Below are positions 42,635 through 50,696 of a stretch of 64,000 nt of DNA, in pieces (position 1 is the stretch's first letter; every line of letters begins with the position of its first letter). The DNA is taken from positions 20,975 to 84,974 of the forward strand of contig CAZBII010000002.1 of NCBI GenBank assembly GCA_964491665.1. The letters are read 5' to 3'. Both the position numbers and the translations under genes were made by a program. The notes under the pieces are model-generated. The model did no database searches, was not told the DNA's origin, and saw only the letters and a program-made list of their open reading frames with translations. This DNA comes from Ch67 sp964491665. GTDB taxonomy: Bacteria; Pseudomonadota; Gammaproteobacteria; Pseudomonadales; Ketobacteraceae.

Positions 42635-43426
42635 ATGTTCATCGAGTCCAACTACACCGAGCAGTTCGAAAAAGTGGACAACCACACCAAGCAGTTGCTG
42701 GAAGTGGCCCTGCAGGGCATTCCCTCACTGGGCGATCCACTGGCGTATGAATGCTTCGATGACCTGTACAGCAACCCGGCCAACCAGGACTGCGTGTTTG
42801 TGGTGGAAGAAGGCGCCGTCGGCCACCAGCAGGATGGCAAGACCCTGTTCCACTACGACGCCGGCGATCTGGTGGGCATGACCCAGGGCATCGAGATGCC
42901 GCGCGCCAAGTATTACGCCGAATCCCCGGTGCTGCTGCGCCCGTACAACCGCGAGGCCCTGTGGTCCGCCGCCATGGCCAACACCGACAAGGCCCGCGAG
43001 TGGGGCACCTACCTGATTGCCGAGTGGGGCCGCATGAACGCGGTGATTGCCGCCATCGAACCGGAAGTGGACCGCACCTCGCTGGGCTTCCAGACCTTCA
43101 AGGACGGCGAAGTCATCATCCGCGAAGGCACCGAATCCGACACCGTCTATTCCATCGTCGAAGGCCACGCCAACGTCTTCGTCAACGACATCAAGGTGGG
43201 CGAAGTGCTGGAGGACGAAATCTTCGGCGCGCTGTCCCTGCTCACCCACAGCCCCCGCACCGCCACCGTGATTGCCGACACCCGCTGTCTGGTGATGGTG
43301 GTGCCGCGCCACCAGTTTGAAACCATGATCAAGACCCACCCGCGCATCTGCCTGAGCCTGATGGAAAACATGGCGCGCCAGATCGTATCGCTCAACAAGC
43401 AGGTCACTGCTGCCAAAAACCCCTGA
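42635..43426 (+). CDS. Cyclic-nucleotide-binding domain protein without DNA-binding domain
   Basis: 263 residues from the ATG at 42635 (GGAAGG ribosome site). Two Crp-like beta-barrel regions are visible: a degenerate one at about 20-100 (V-F-V-V-E-E-G-A-V-G) and a clearer one at about 145-235 (F-K-D-G-E-V-I-I-R-E-G-T-E-S-D-T-V-Y, G-A-L-S-L-L, P-R-T-A-T-V-I-A). No helix-turn-helix follows, so it is not a CRP-type regulator. The acyltransferase gene starts 33 bases later on the same strand, so cyclic-nucleotide control of lipid acylation is a possible, untested link. Confidence 0.85.
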   Translation: MFIESNYTEQFEKVDNHTKQLLEVALQGIPSLGDPLAYECFDDLYSNPANQDCVFVVEEGAVGHQQDGKTLFHYDAGDLVGMTQGIEMPRAKYYAESPVLLRPYNREALWSAAMANTDKAREWGTYLIAEWGRMNAVIAAIEPEVDRTSLGFQTFKDGEVIIREGTESDTVYSIVEGHANVFVNDIKVGEVLEDEIFGALSLLTHSPRTATVIADTRCLVMVVPRHQFETMIKTHPRICLSLMENMARQIVSLNKQVTAAKNP

Positions 43427-43459
43427 TTCGTTCCGCATTGCTGTAGAGGACATTCCCTC

Positions 43460-44317
43460 ATGGATGCCACCGTGAAAAAAGACATCGTGCATTTCGATCC
43501 GCCGTCGCTGGACGCCGTGGAAAAAGTCACCGCCTTCGCCCGCTTTTATTTCAGCCCGCAATATTTTGGTCTGGAGAACGTGGATGCGCGGCAGCCGGCG
43601 CTGTACGTCAGCAACCACACCATCTACGGCGGACTGGATTCACCGCTGGTGTATGAAAAGCTGTACAAGGACAAGAACATCGTGCTGCGCAGCCTGGGTG
43701 ATCATTTCCATTTTGATGTGCCGGTCTGGCGCGACATCCTGACCCAGGGCGGCGGCGTGCCCGGCACCCGTGAAAACTGCGCGCGCCTGATGGAAGCCGG
43801 TGAACATATTCTGGTGTATCCCGGCGGCGGCCGCGAAGTCGCCAAGCGCAAGGGCGAGGAACACAAGCTGACCAGGAAGACCCGCACCGGCTTCGCCCAC
43901 ATGGCAATGAAATACCAGTACCCGATCATTCCGGTGGCGTCGCTCGGCGCCGACGATGCCTATGACGTGGTGTACGACGCCTACGATTTCATGCAGAACC
44001 CGCTGGGCCGCTGGCTGCTGGGCAAGAAACCGATCGCGGAAAAGCTGCGTGACGGCGACGTGCTGATGCCAATCGCCAAAGGCATCGGTCCGACGCTGAT
44101 TCCACGGCCGGAAAAATTCTATTTTGCGTTCGGCAAGCCCATCAGCCCGGCGCCCTTCAAGGGCATGGAAAACGACAAGGAAATGCAGTGGCAATTCCGC
44201 AAGCAGGTGATGGATGCGCTGGAAGGTGAAATCGAAAAACTGAAGCAGATCCGCCAGCGCGACACCAAGGTGAGTCTGCTGCGCAAACTGCTGACGAAGA
44301 AAAAAGCCAGCCGCTAA
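43460..44317 (+). CDS. Lysophospholipid acyltransferase (PlsC/diacylglycerol-acyltransferase-like)
   Basis: 285 residues. S-N-H-T-I-Y-G-G-L-D is the His-Asp acyltransferase motif, with two residues more between His and Asp than the usual H-x4-D. Y-P-G-G-G-R-E-V-A-K-R-K-G-E is the second motif; this spelling is typical of the TMEM68/DGAT-like branch of the family rather than classical PlsC. It should transfer an acyl group to a glycerolipid at the inner membrane. It follows the cNMP-binding protein and overlaps the end of hmuV by four bases. Confidence 0.87.
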   Translation: MDATVKKDIVHFDPPSLDAVEKVTAFARFYFSPQYFGLENVDARQPALYVSNHTIYGGLDSPLVYEKLYKDKNIVLRSLGDHFHFDVPVWRDILTQGGGVPGTRENCARLMEAGEHILVYPGGGREVAKRKGEEHKLTRKTRTGFAHMAMKYQYPIIPVASLGADDAYDVVYDAYDFMQNPLGRWLLGKKPIAEKLRDGDVLMPIAKGIGPTLIPRPEKFYFAFGKPISPAPFKGMENDKEMQWQFRKQVMDALEGEIEKLKQIRQRDTKVSLLRKLLTKKKASR

Positions 44318-45087
44318 CTCACCACCAGCGGACAGCCGTACAGCGGATGCGGAATCACCTGCGTTTTCACGTTGAACACGCATTCGATCAGGTCCGGCTG
44401 CAGTACCTGCTGCGGCGTGCCCACCGCGATGGTCTTGCCGGAATGCAGCATCAGGATGCGATCGGCAAACCGCGCGGCCAGATTCAGGTCATGCAGGATC
44501 ACCAGCACCGCAATCCCCGACGCGCACACCTGTCGCACCAGCTGCATCAGTTCAATCTGGTGTGACAGGTCCAGCGCGGACGTCGGTTCGTCCAGCAGCA
44601 GCAGACGCTCGCCCTCCACCACCGGCTGCCACACCTGCGCCATCACCCGCGCCAGTTGCACGCGCTGACGTTCGCCGCCGGACAGCTCCGTGTACGGGCG
44701 CGCCGCCAGCTTCTGCACGTCGCACACCCGCAGCACATCCTGCACGATATCCGCGTCGATCCGCAGACCGGTGGCATGCGGCATGCGCCCCATCGTCACC
44801 ACTTCCTGCACGGTGAACGCAAACTGCAGTGTGGAAGACTGCGGCAGCACCGCGCGCATGCGCGCCAGCTGCGCCAGCGGCCAGCGCGCCAGATCGCGGC
44901 CGTTGAAAAGAATGTCGCCAGTGACCGGTGTCAGTTCACCGGACAGCAGACGGAACAGCGTGGTTTTGCCGGCGCCGTTCGGCCCCACCACCGCAACGCA
45001 CTCGCCAGCCTGCACCTGCAGGTCCAGCGCCTGCAGCAGGGTCTGCTCACCAATACGGAATCCGAGATTGCGGGCTTCAAGCGCCAT
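44314..45087 (-). CDS. hmuV: Heme ABC transporter ATP-binding protein
   Basis: 257 residues. Walker A G-P-N-G-A-G-K-T-T, signature L-S-G-G-E-R-Q-R and Walker B L-L-L-L-D-E-P-T are complete. The sequence agrees with HmuV, the ATPase of heme importers, and the FecCD-type permease gene lies immediately upstream with an 11-base overlap. No periplasmic heme-binding protein or TonB receptor gene is in the window, so the system is either split or uses a partner elsewhere. Confidence 0.9.
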   Translation of the reverse strand: MALEARNLGFRIGEQTLLQALDLQVQAGECVAVVGPNGAGKTTLFRLLSGELTPVTGDILFNGRDLARWPLAQLARMRAVLPQSSTLQFAFTVQEVVTMGRMPHATGLRIDADIVQDVLRVCDVQKLAARPYTELSGGERQRVQLARVMAQVWQPVVEGERLLLLDEPTSALDLSHQIELMQLVRQVCASGIAVLVILHDLNLAARFADRILMLHSGKTIAVGTPQQVLQPDLIECVFNVKTQVIPHPLYGCPLVVS

Positions 45088-46114
45088 GCATCAGCCCTCG
45101 CCGCCGCTGCGTAATCAGGAACAGGAAGAACGGTGCGCCAAGCAGCGCAGTGAGCACACCGATGGCCAGTTCCTGCGGCTGCACCAGCATGCGCGCGGCG
45201 AGGTCTGCCGCACACAGCAGCGCGGCGCCCAGCACCGCCGAACAGGGCAGCAGCCAGCGATGATCCGGCCCCAGCAGCAGACGCACGATATGCGGCACCA
45301 CTAGTCCGACAAAACCGATCACGCCCACCGCCGCCACCGCCGCGCCCACCGCCAGCGCCGTCACCACAATCACCTGCCAGCGCAGACGCTCAACGGAAAA
45401 ACCCAAATGCCGCGCTTCCGATTCACCCAGCAGCAACGCATTCAGGCCGCGCCACAGCAGCGGAATCATCGCCAGCGTCAGCAGTGCAAACGGCGCCACC
45501 CAGAACACCTTGGGCCAGGACGCGGAATTGAAACTGCCCATCAGCCAGAACACCAGATTGCGCAAGCGCGTGTCCTCGGCCACGGTGGACAGATAACTGA
45601 TGCAGGCGCTGCTCATGGCATTGATCGCCACGCCCGCCAGCAGCATGGTCGCCACCGACGTACCCAGCGGACTCACACCCAGCCGGTACACCAGCGCTGT
45701 CACCGCGCCACCGCCCACAAACGCAAACACCGGCAACAGCCACTGAATATTGGTAAAGCCCAGCGCAGCACCCAGCACAATGGCCACCGCCGCCCCCACC
45801 GCCGCGCCGCCGGACACACCGATCAGGCTGGGATCAGCCAGCGGATTGCGGAACAGCCCCTGCACCAGCGCACCGGACACCGCCAGCGCCATGCCCACCA
45901 GCACACTCAGCAACACGCGCGGCAAACGGATCTGCCAGATCACCAGATCCGCCATCGCCGTCGACGAATTGTCACCGCTCAGCTGCCGCACGAGCACCTG
46001 CAAAATATCCGCCGGCGGCACGCGCACCGATCCCAGCGACAGGCTCGCCGTCAGCGCCACCAGCAGCAGCACCAACAGGATCAGCAACAAAATTAAGGGG
46101 CGGGAACGCAACAT
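45077..46114 (-). CDS. hmuU: FecCD-family heme/iron ABC transporter permease
   Basis: 345 residues, nine or ten membrane helices. R-I-R-L-P-R-V-L-L-S-type opening (here Q-I-R-L-P-R-V-L-L-S), F-R-N-P-L-A-D-P-S-L-I-G and the C-terminal G-F-V-G-L-V-V-P-H-I-V-R are hallmarks of FecCD permeases. With HmuV it would form the inner-membrane part of a heme or siderophore importer. First gene of the pair; an extended -10 lies in the short gap before it. Confidence 0.9.
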   Translation of the reverse strand: MLRSRPLILLLILLVLLLVALTASLSLGSVRVPPADILQVLVRQLSGDNSSTAMADLVIWQIRLPRVLLSVLVGMALAVSGALVQGLFRNPLADPSLIGVSGGAAVGAAVAIVLGAALGFTNIQWLLPVFAFVGGGAVTALVYRLGVSPLGTSVATMLLAGVAINAMSSACISYLSTVAEDTRLRNLVFWLMGSFNSASWPKVFWVAPFALLTLAMIPLLWRGLNALLLGESEARHLGFSVERLRWQVIVVTALAVGAAVAAVGVIGFVGLVVPHIVRLLLGPDHRWLLPCSAVLGAALLCAADLAARMLVQPQELAIGVLTALLGAPFFLFLITQRRRGLMHGA

Positions 46115-46145
46115 GAATATCCGTCAATCCAAATTAACGCAGAAA

Positions 46146-46154
46146 ATCATAGCA
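46146..46154 (-). promoter_or_regulatory. Extended -10 promoter for hmuUV
   Basis: On the minus strand TG-C-TATGAT, an extended -10 with five of six hexamer matches, sits about 32 bases before the hmuU ATG. No clear Fur box overlaps it. Confidence 0.45.
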
Positions 46155-46159
46155 ACCGG

Positions 46160-47614
46160 CTAGGGCTGCCCGGACTTGTCGACACCGACACCGGTCGTCT
46201 GGAACAGACACTGGAGCCAGTTGCCGGCATAACATTGTTTACGGTCGTGCAGCATGGCTTTGGACGGCACTCCACCCACTCCCGGACTGGCCAGGAACGC
46301 GCGGAACTCCGGCGATTCCCGCAGCAGATAACGTCCCGCCCAGATCAGGGTGGTGATTTCCTCGTTCGGCAATTCCAGACTGGTGGGCAGGTTGTTGAAG
46401 AACATGCGGAACTTGTCCTGCCCCACACTCTGGAAATTCACCTTCACCAGATGGACCTGCGTATCGATATTGCGCTGCCGCGCACTTTCATGCAGATCCT
46501 CCAGCATGGCTTCCATCACCGCCTCGGTTTCCGCCGTGTAGCGATCGATCTGGGCCGACGACACCGCATCCACCGTGTCCGCCACCGACGGCTTTTCCGC
46601 CGTGGAATCGATCGGCCGCTTCGGCTGCACCTGCGCATTCACTTCCAGCACCACCACATGTTTCGGCCAGGCGCGCGAGGCATTGTCATTGCGCACACCG
46701 AACAGCGACAGACGCTCGATGGTGGCACGCAAGCCCAGATTATCGGAAATGCCGCCGTCCACCAGATGGATATAGGGACGTTCATTGGCATTCAGATAAG
46801 TACGCAGCGAATCCACCAGCATTTTGTCGCGCACGTTGGCAAATTCCTGCTGCTGCAGCTTGGGCCACAGCATGCTGTTCTGCGGATCGCATTTTCCCGC
46901 ATGATTCTTCAGCACCACACTGGGAAACAGCACCGGCACCGCCGACGACGCCGTCACCGCCCGCGCCACTTCCACCGAATCGAGATCCGTGCAGATCAGA
47001 TCGAAATACAGCTGGGTGAAAGCAAAACGGTTGCCCTGACTGAGATCCGTGGCGTTGATTTCGATGAAGGGATAGGGCCGCATGTCGGCAAAGGTGCGGC
47101 CGCGAAAAATGGATTCGTCGTAGTAATCGATCGCCGTCTCGGTGCGATCCAGCCCCGCCCAGGCGCTCTCGATCCAGTTGAAGGGATTGATCACGCGCTC
47201 GATCAGCTTGCCCTGCACGCTCTGGCGCAGGAAATCATCTTCGTAATCGCGGAACAGGCGCTCGCCGAACAGACCGTAATAGGCCGCCGTGAAACTGCCA
47301 CCGGACACGGAGCTGATATGGTCCACCTCATCCAGCAGACGCACTTTTCTACCAGCCGACTGCACGCGCGTATCCCGCAGTTCCTGCATCACGCCATAAG
47401 ACAGCGCCGCTGCCCGCGTACCGCCGCCGGAAAACGACACCACCAGCGCAATGTCGCCCATCGCCGCCTGCCGCTCCAGACCACGGTAACCACGATTGTT
47501 GTCGATGGCGGAAATGGGCTTGTTGCCGGGACCATACAAGGGCGAACAGGCCGCCACACCCAGCAGCAGAACGATCAGCAGCAGCCTTGCAGGAATAGAC
47601 AGAAACAGGAACAT
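46160..47614 (-). CDS. Patatin-like phospholipase, lipoprotein
   Basis: 484 residues. Signal peptide with lipobox V-A-A-C (Cys about 23), so it is anchored in the envelope. Patatin motifs: S-F-S-G-G-G-T-R-A-A-A-L-S-Y-G oxyanion loop, S-V-S-G-G-S nucleophile elbow, and D-G-G-I-S-D-N-L-G catalytic Asp. It should hydrolyse phospholipids or lysophospholipids in the periplasm or outer membrane. It stops 45 bases before the hmuU start, and has its own promoter. Second patatin in the window and unrelated in domain layout to the one at 29355. Confidence 0.92.
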   Translation of the reverse strand: MFLFLSIPARLLLIVLLLGVAACSPLYGPGNKPISAIDNNRGYRGLERQAAMGDIALVVSFSGGGTRAAALSYGVMQELRDTRVQSAGRKVRLLDEVDHISSVSGGSFTAAYYGLFGERLFRDYEDDFLRQSVQGKLIERVINPFNWIESAWAGLDRTETAIDYYDESIFRGRTFADMRPYPFIEINATDLSQGNRFAFTQLYFDLICTDLDSVEVARAVTASSAVPVLFPSVVLKNHAGKCDPQNSMLWPKLQQQEFANVRDKMLVDSLRTYLNANERPYIHLVDGGISDNLGLRATIERLSLFGVRNDNASRAWPKHVVVLEVNAQVQPKRPIDSTAEKPSVADTVDAVSSAQIDRYTAETEAVMEAMLEDLHESARQRNIDTQVHLVKVNFQSVGQDKFRMFFNNLPTSLELPNEEITTLIWAGRYLLRESPEFRAFLASPGVGGVPSKAMLHDRKQCYAGNWLQCLFQTTGVGVDKSGQP

Positions 47615-47651
47615 CGACAGACTCGGCGACGGGCAGATTCAAAGTTGCGCC

Positions 47652-47680
47652 ATGATAGCCGGATTTGCGCCGGGGCCGAA
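47652..47680 (-). promoter_or_regulatory. Promoter of the patatin lipoprotein gene
   Basis: On the minus strand TATCAT (five of six) is preceded 17 bases earlier by TTCGGC (three of six). It lies after the terminator at 47691-47717, so the patatin gene is separated from the Fur-box transcript upstream. Confidence 0.35.
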
Positions 47681-47690
47681 CGGGAACGCC

Positions 47691-47717
47691 AAAGAAAAAG
47701 CCGGGGCGAACCCCGGC
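47691..47717 (-). terminator. Intrinsic terminator of the candidate small RNA
   Basis: Seven-bp stem GCCGGGG/CCCCGGC with a stable tetraloop (TTCG on the minus strand) followed on the minus strand by TTTTTCTTT. No minus-strand gene lies just upstream of it; the only transcript it can end is one starting at the Fur-box promoter. Confidence 0.8.
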
Positions 47718-47864
47718 AAATGCACCATGTGTTAACTGAACCGTGTGACGCTCGCACTGGGAGAACCAGCCCACCTGCCCCAACGCTGACAAGGTTGTAG
47801 AGAGGAGAGAGAGGGGCCATGACGGAGCCGGAACAGGCGGCTGGATCATTGCGCTCACCACACG
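47691..47864 (-). ncRNA. Candidate Fur-regulated small RNA
   Basis: A minus-strand transcript of about 174 bases would start near 47864, just after a promoter overlapped by a Fur-type box, and end at the strong UUCG terminator. Its middle holds a C/U tract, CCCCUCUCUCUCCUCUCU, complementary to purine-rich ribosome sites, and it carries no ORF with a good start. These are the features of RyhB/PrrF-like iron-sparing RNAs. It lies between heme-uptake/patatin genes and a Rieske iron-sulfur protein gene. The alternative is a small plus-strand ORF in the same place (see next entries). Confidence 0.45.
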
Positions 47865-47986
47865 AAATGAATAGTAATGATTCGCATTTGCAAAAGCAAC
47901 AGTCCGCCGCAACTTTTTTGCTGTATACAGTGGATTTACTGATCGCGCCCGAAACAGGTATTCTTGGGCCAACTTTCGCTCATTGA
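47819..47986 (+). CDS. Possible 55-residue protein upstream of the Rieske gene
   Basis: An ATG at 47819 is preceded by a very purine-rich GAGGAGAGAGAGGGG tract that would make a strong ribosome site, and the frame runs 55 codons to a TGA 16 bases before the Rieske start. The product (M-T-E-P-E-Q-A-A-G-S, ending G-P-T-F-A-H) has no recognisable domain. It would run antisense over the start of the candidate small RNA and across the Fur box, and no plus-strand promoter was seen before it. I think it less likely than the RNA. Confidence 0.25.
   Translation: MTEPEQAAGSLRSPHEMNSNDSHLQKQQSAATFLLYTVDLLIAPETGILGPTFAH
47870..47899 (-). promoter_or_regulatory. Fur-type box overlapping a sigma-70 promoter
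   Basis: Minus strand: -35 TTGCTT at 47894-47899, 17-base spacer, -10 TACTAT at 47871-47876. The 19-bp box at 47870-47888 reads AATGCGAATCATTACTATT and has perfect triplet symmetry (AAT-N3-AAT-C-ATT-N3-ATT), matching 10 of 19 positions of the classical Fur consensus. Overlap with the -10 is what repression by Fur-Fe needs. Confidence 0.5.
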
Positions 47987-48002
47987 TCTGTAGGGCAACC
48001 CC

Positions 48003-48317
48003 ATGACCATCCTCTGCCACCTGAACGACCTGCAAGACGACAGCGCCCGGAGTTTCGACATCGACGACCGCAACATCTTCGCCGTGAAGAAATTCGGCCA
48101 GGTGTATGTGTACGTCAATTCCTGCCCGCACATCGGCATTCCCCTGGAATTCCTGCCCGACGATTTTCTCGATACCGACAAGCGCTACATTCTCTGCTCC
48201 AACCACGGCGCCCTGTTTGAAATCGAAAACGGCGACTGCATCGCCGGCCCCTGCACGGGCATGGCGCTCGAAGCGGTTCCCTTCGTGATCGAGGACGGCA
48301 ACATCCGTCTCGTGTGA
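48003..48317 (+). CDS. Rieske [2Fe-2S] ferredoxin-like protein
   Basis: 104 residues, a single Rieske domain. Cluster ligands are in S-C-P-H-I-G (Cys, His) and C-S-N-H-G-A-L-F (Cys, His), spaced about 22 residues apart; G-P-C closes the loop. Stand-alone proteins of this type carry electrons to oxygenases or reductases. The methyltransferase gene follows after 39 bases on the same strand. Partner unknown. Confidence 0.92.
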   Translation: MTILCHLNDLQDDSARSFDIDDRNIFAVKKFGQVYVYVNSCPHIGIPLEFLPDDFLDTDKRYILCSNHGALFEIENGDCIAGPCTGMALEAVPFVIEDGNIRLV

Positions 48318-48356
48318 CCCCGGATTTTCACTGCAACAGGAATCGGAGAGAAGTCG

Positions 48357-49196
48357 ATGGATACTTCCAGCATCAGTTTCACGGCGCTCTACACCGGCCA
48401 TGTCTGGTACAAGAACGGCATGTCGGCGCGCTTCTTCACCTCGTCGCGCGCCGACCTGATGTACAACGCGATGCGCCCGGTGAATTTTGCCGGCGACCTG
48501 CTGCTGGGCATGAATCTGGGCGACATGCTGCTGCAGCGCCACCGCATCATCGATCACCGCATTGAACAGCTGATCGAGCAGGAAGGCGTGACGCAGATTC
48601 TGGAAATTGCCTGCGGCCTGTCGCCGCGCGGCTACAAATTCTCGCGCAAGTATCCAAAGCTGCATTACGTGGAAGCGGACCTGCCCGGCATGGCGGCGCG
48701 CAAGCAATCGCTGCTTCTGCAGCACCAGGGCTTTGGACCGAACCACAAGGTGGTGACCTGCAATATTTTTGAAAGCGGCGCACCGTCCGGACTGGACCAT
48801 GTACTGAACGACGTGCTCGATCCCTCTCGCCCCACCATCATCATCACCGAAGGACTGGTGAATTATTTCGACCTGCCGACCATTTCCGCATTCTGGCAAC
48901 GTCTGGCGCAACTGAGCCGCGTATTTCCCGCCGCCTGGTATCTGACGGATCTGGTGCCGGAGCTGCCGCAAGGCCCCAAACGCACAATGGTGGGCGCCGC
49001 GCAGAAAATGCTGGGCGTGATCACCCAGTCACGCACCAACCTGCATTTCCGCAATGACACCGAGATTGCCAACGGCTTTCGTGACTGTGGCTTCAACGCT
49101 GTCACCGTGCACCAGCCGGAGCACTTCTACGACCGCCTGAACATTCCGCGCAGCCGTATCGACAGCTATGTTCGCGTGGTGGAAGCGAAGGTGTAA
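48357..49196 (+). CDS. Class I SAM-dependent methyltransferase (LCM/O-methyltransferase type)
   Basis: 279 residues. I-L-E-I-A-C-G-L-S-P-R-G is the SAM-binding motif I, followed by Y-V-E-A-D-L-P acidic loop; I-I-T-E-G-L-V-N-Y-F is typical of the leucine-carboxyl-methyltransferase-like group (COG3315). These act on carboxylates or polyketide hydroxyls. Cotranscribed with the Rieske protein by position; a terminator follows. Substrate unknown. Confidence 0.82.
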   Translation: MDTSSISFTALYTGHVWYKNGMSARFFTSSRADLMYNAMRPVNFAGDLLLGMNLGDMLLQRHRIIDHRIEQLIEQEGVTQILEIACGLSPRGYKFSRKYPKLHYVEADLPGMAARKQSLLLQHQGFGPNHKVVTCNIFESGAPSGLDHVLNDVLDPSRPTIIITEGLVNYFDLPTISAFWQRLAQLSRVFPAAWYLTDLVPELPQGPKRTMVGAAQKMLGVITQSRTNLHFRNDTEIANGFRDCGFNAVTVHQPEHFYDRLNIPRSRIDSYVRVVEAKV

Positions 49197-49214
49197 ACCA
49201 GCACAGCGCAACGC

Positions 49215-49240
49215 AAAAGGGCCTCGAACGAGGCCCTTTT
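49215..49240. terminator. Bidirectional intrinsic terminator
   Basis: Perfect 11-bp stem AAAAGGGCCTC/GAGGCCCTTTT with a GAAC loop between the convergent methyltransferase and porin genes; the A and T ends serve both strands. Confidence 0.88.
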
Positions 49241-49268
49241 GTTTGGCGATAAAACAACACGGAACCGT

Positions 49269-50612
49269 TTAGAAGTTAAGTTCCGCCCACACCCACACCT
49301 TGTCGGCATTGCGGCGGGTATTGCCGGTGAGGAATTCAGCGCTAGGCTGCTTGTAATCACCGTACTTGGCACCGAAAATCCAGTTGGCGCCCAGCGTCTT
49401 GATAATCTGCACGCCACTTTCCTCGCCCATGTCGAGCTTTTCACCCAGCGGGCCGGATTCCACATCCGATTCATACTCGTGATACTGGATGAGGATCTTG
49501 GTGGTCCACGCGTTCAGATCAAATCCGAGCGACACGTACTTGTCATTCAAGCCCTGATCCGGCGTCACCAGGAACTGGTCCACCCAGCCGTTGAAAATGT
49601 GCTTGGTGGCATAAGGCGTCTGGAACGCGTACAGGCCGTTGTTGGTGGAACCCACGCGATTGCTGTCATCGGCGCCCAGAATTTCATTACCGATCATCGG
49701 CGTCAGCGCATAGGAGCCACCGCCGAAGGTCCACATCACGCCGAATTCACCCAGCGCATAGTCGGTTTCAAAGGTAATGTCCGGATTCTGCAGGCGCTCG
49801 GTTTCCTGCTCGGCATATTCGGCGCGGTAGATCAGACGCAGCGGCACCGTGGTCGGCAGGATGTAACCGCCGTCAAAGCGCACGCCCATGGTTTCCATGC
49901 TGTCGAAACGCAGCGCCGGATTCAGCAACGTGTTCTGTGTCAGCAGGTCTTCCTCGCTGGTGAGGTTGTAGACATAGCCGGTGATCTTGCCAATTGTGAA
50001 ACCGTTGTAGGCGACGTTGAAAAGATTGTCGCTGGTATCGGCGTCAAACACATTGGTAATGCCATATACGCGATCGACATAGGCGTAGGTCAACGTCCAG
50101 TCCGGCAGCCCGGTATAAACCGCACTGAAGGAATCAAACACCTGTTCATCCTGGCGGAAACCGACGTTGCCGATGAAGCGCTGGTTGTCGAACATCAGAC
50201 GCTGGCGTCCGAGAATCAGGTCAAGCCGCGACACACCGCGATAGCGCAGCTGGGCGCGATTCAGTTCCGTCACTTCCGGGTCCGCAATCACTGCATCGCC
50301 ATTCACACTGGCTGCCGGTGGTGGCGGCACCTGATACTGGTCCATGCCACCCAGCGCATGCACGTCTTCCATTTCAATCAGCGCAGTGAAACCGGCAAAC
50401 GGTGCCGTCTCATAACCCACGCGCGAACGGATCGTCATGGCTTCGCCCTTGTCGGCATACAGCTCGTCATCCACGTTTTCATAACGCAAACGCTCATTGA
50501 CGAATGCCTTGCCGGAGCCGAGCGATTCGGTAAAGGTTTTGGCAACACCGGGAAATGGCGAGCAAAGCAGGGCCGCAGCAGGTATTGCTACCTGCAGTTT
50601 CAGTTTGAACAT
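49269..50612 (-). CDS. Outer-membrane porin, alginate-export-domain family
   Basis: 447 residues. A signal peptide ends at V-A-K-T near residue 25. The rest alternates polar and hydrophobic residues in many short strands with tight turns and ends in W-V-W-A-E-L-N-F, whose terminal Phe is the outer-membrane insertion signal. R-L-R-Y-E-N-V-D and L-I-L-G-R-Q-R-L-M-F-D-N-Q-R-F-I-G are typical of the alginate-export beta-barrel family. Here it is the last gene of a nitrate-type ABC operon, so nitrate or nitrite entry through the outer membrane is the likely job (inference from context). Confidence 0.85.
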   Translation of the reverse strand: MFKLKLQVAIPAAALLCSPFPGVAKTFTESLGSGKAFVNERLRYENVDDELYADKGEAMTIRSRVGYETAPFAGFTALIEMEDVHALGGMDQYQVPPPPAASVNGDAVIADPEVTELNRAQLRYRGVSRLDLILGRQRLMFDNQRFIGNVGFRQDEQVFDSFSAVYTGLPDWTLTYAYVDRVYGITNVFDADTSDNLFNVAYNGFTIGKITGYVYNLTSEEDLLTQNTLLNPALRFDSMETMGVRFDGGYILPTTVPLRLIYRAEYAEQETERLQNPDITFETDYALGEFGVMWTFGGGSYALTPMIGNEILGADDSNRVGSTNNGLYAFQTPYATKHIFNGWVDQFLVTPDQGLNDKYVSLGFDLNAWTTKILIQYHEYESDVESGPLGEKLDMGEESGVQIIKTLGANWIFGAKYGDYKQPSAEFLTGNTRRNADKVWVWAELNF

Positions 50613-50696
50613 GGGTTACTCCTAAGGTCGGTTCAGTCGTTGAAGGAACACCTGCCTGCCAGCAGATTCAGGCAGGCGCTCCGCAAAAATGCCGGA

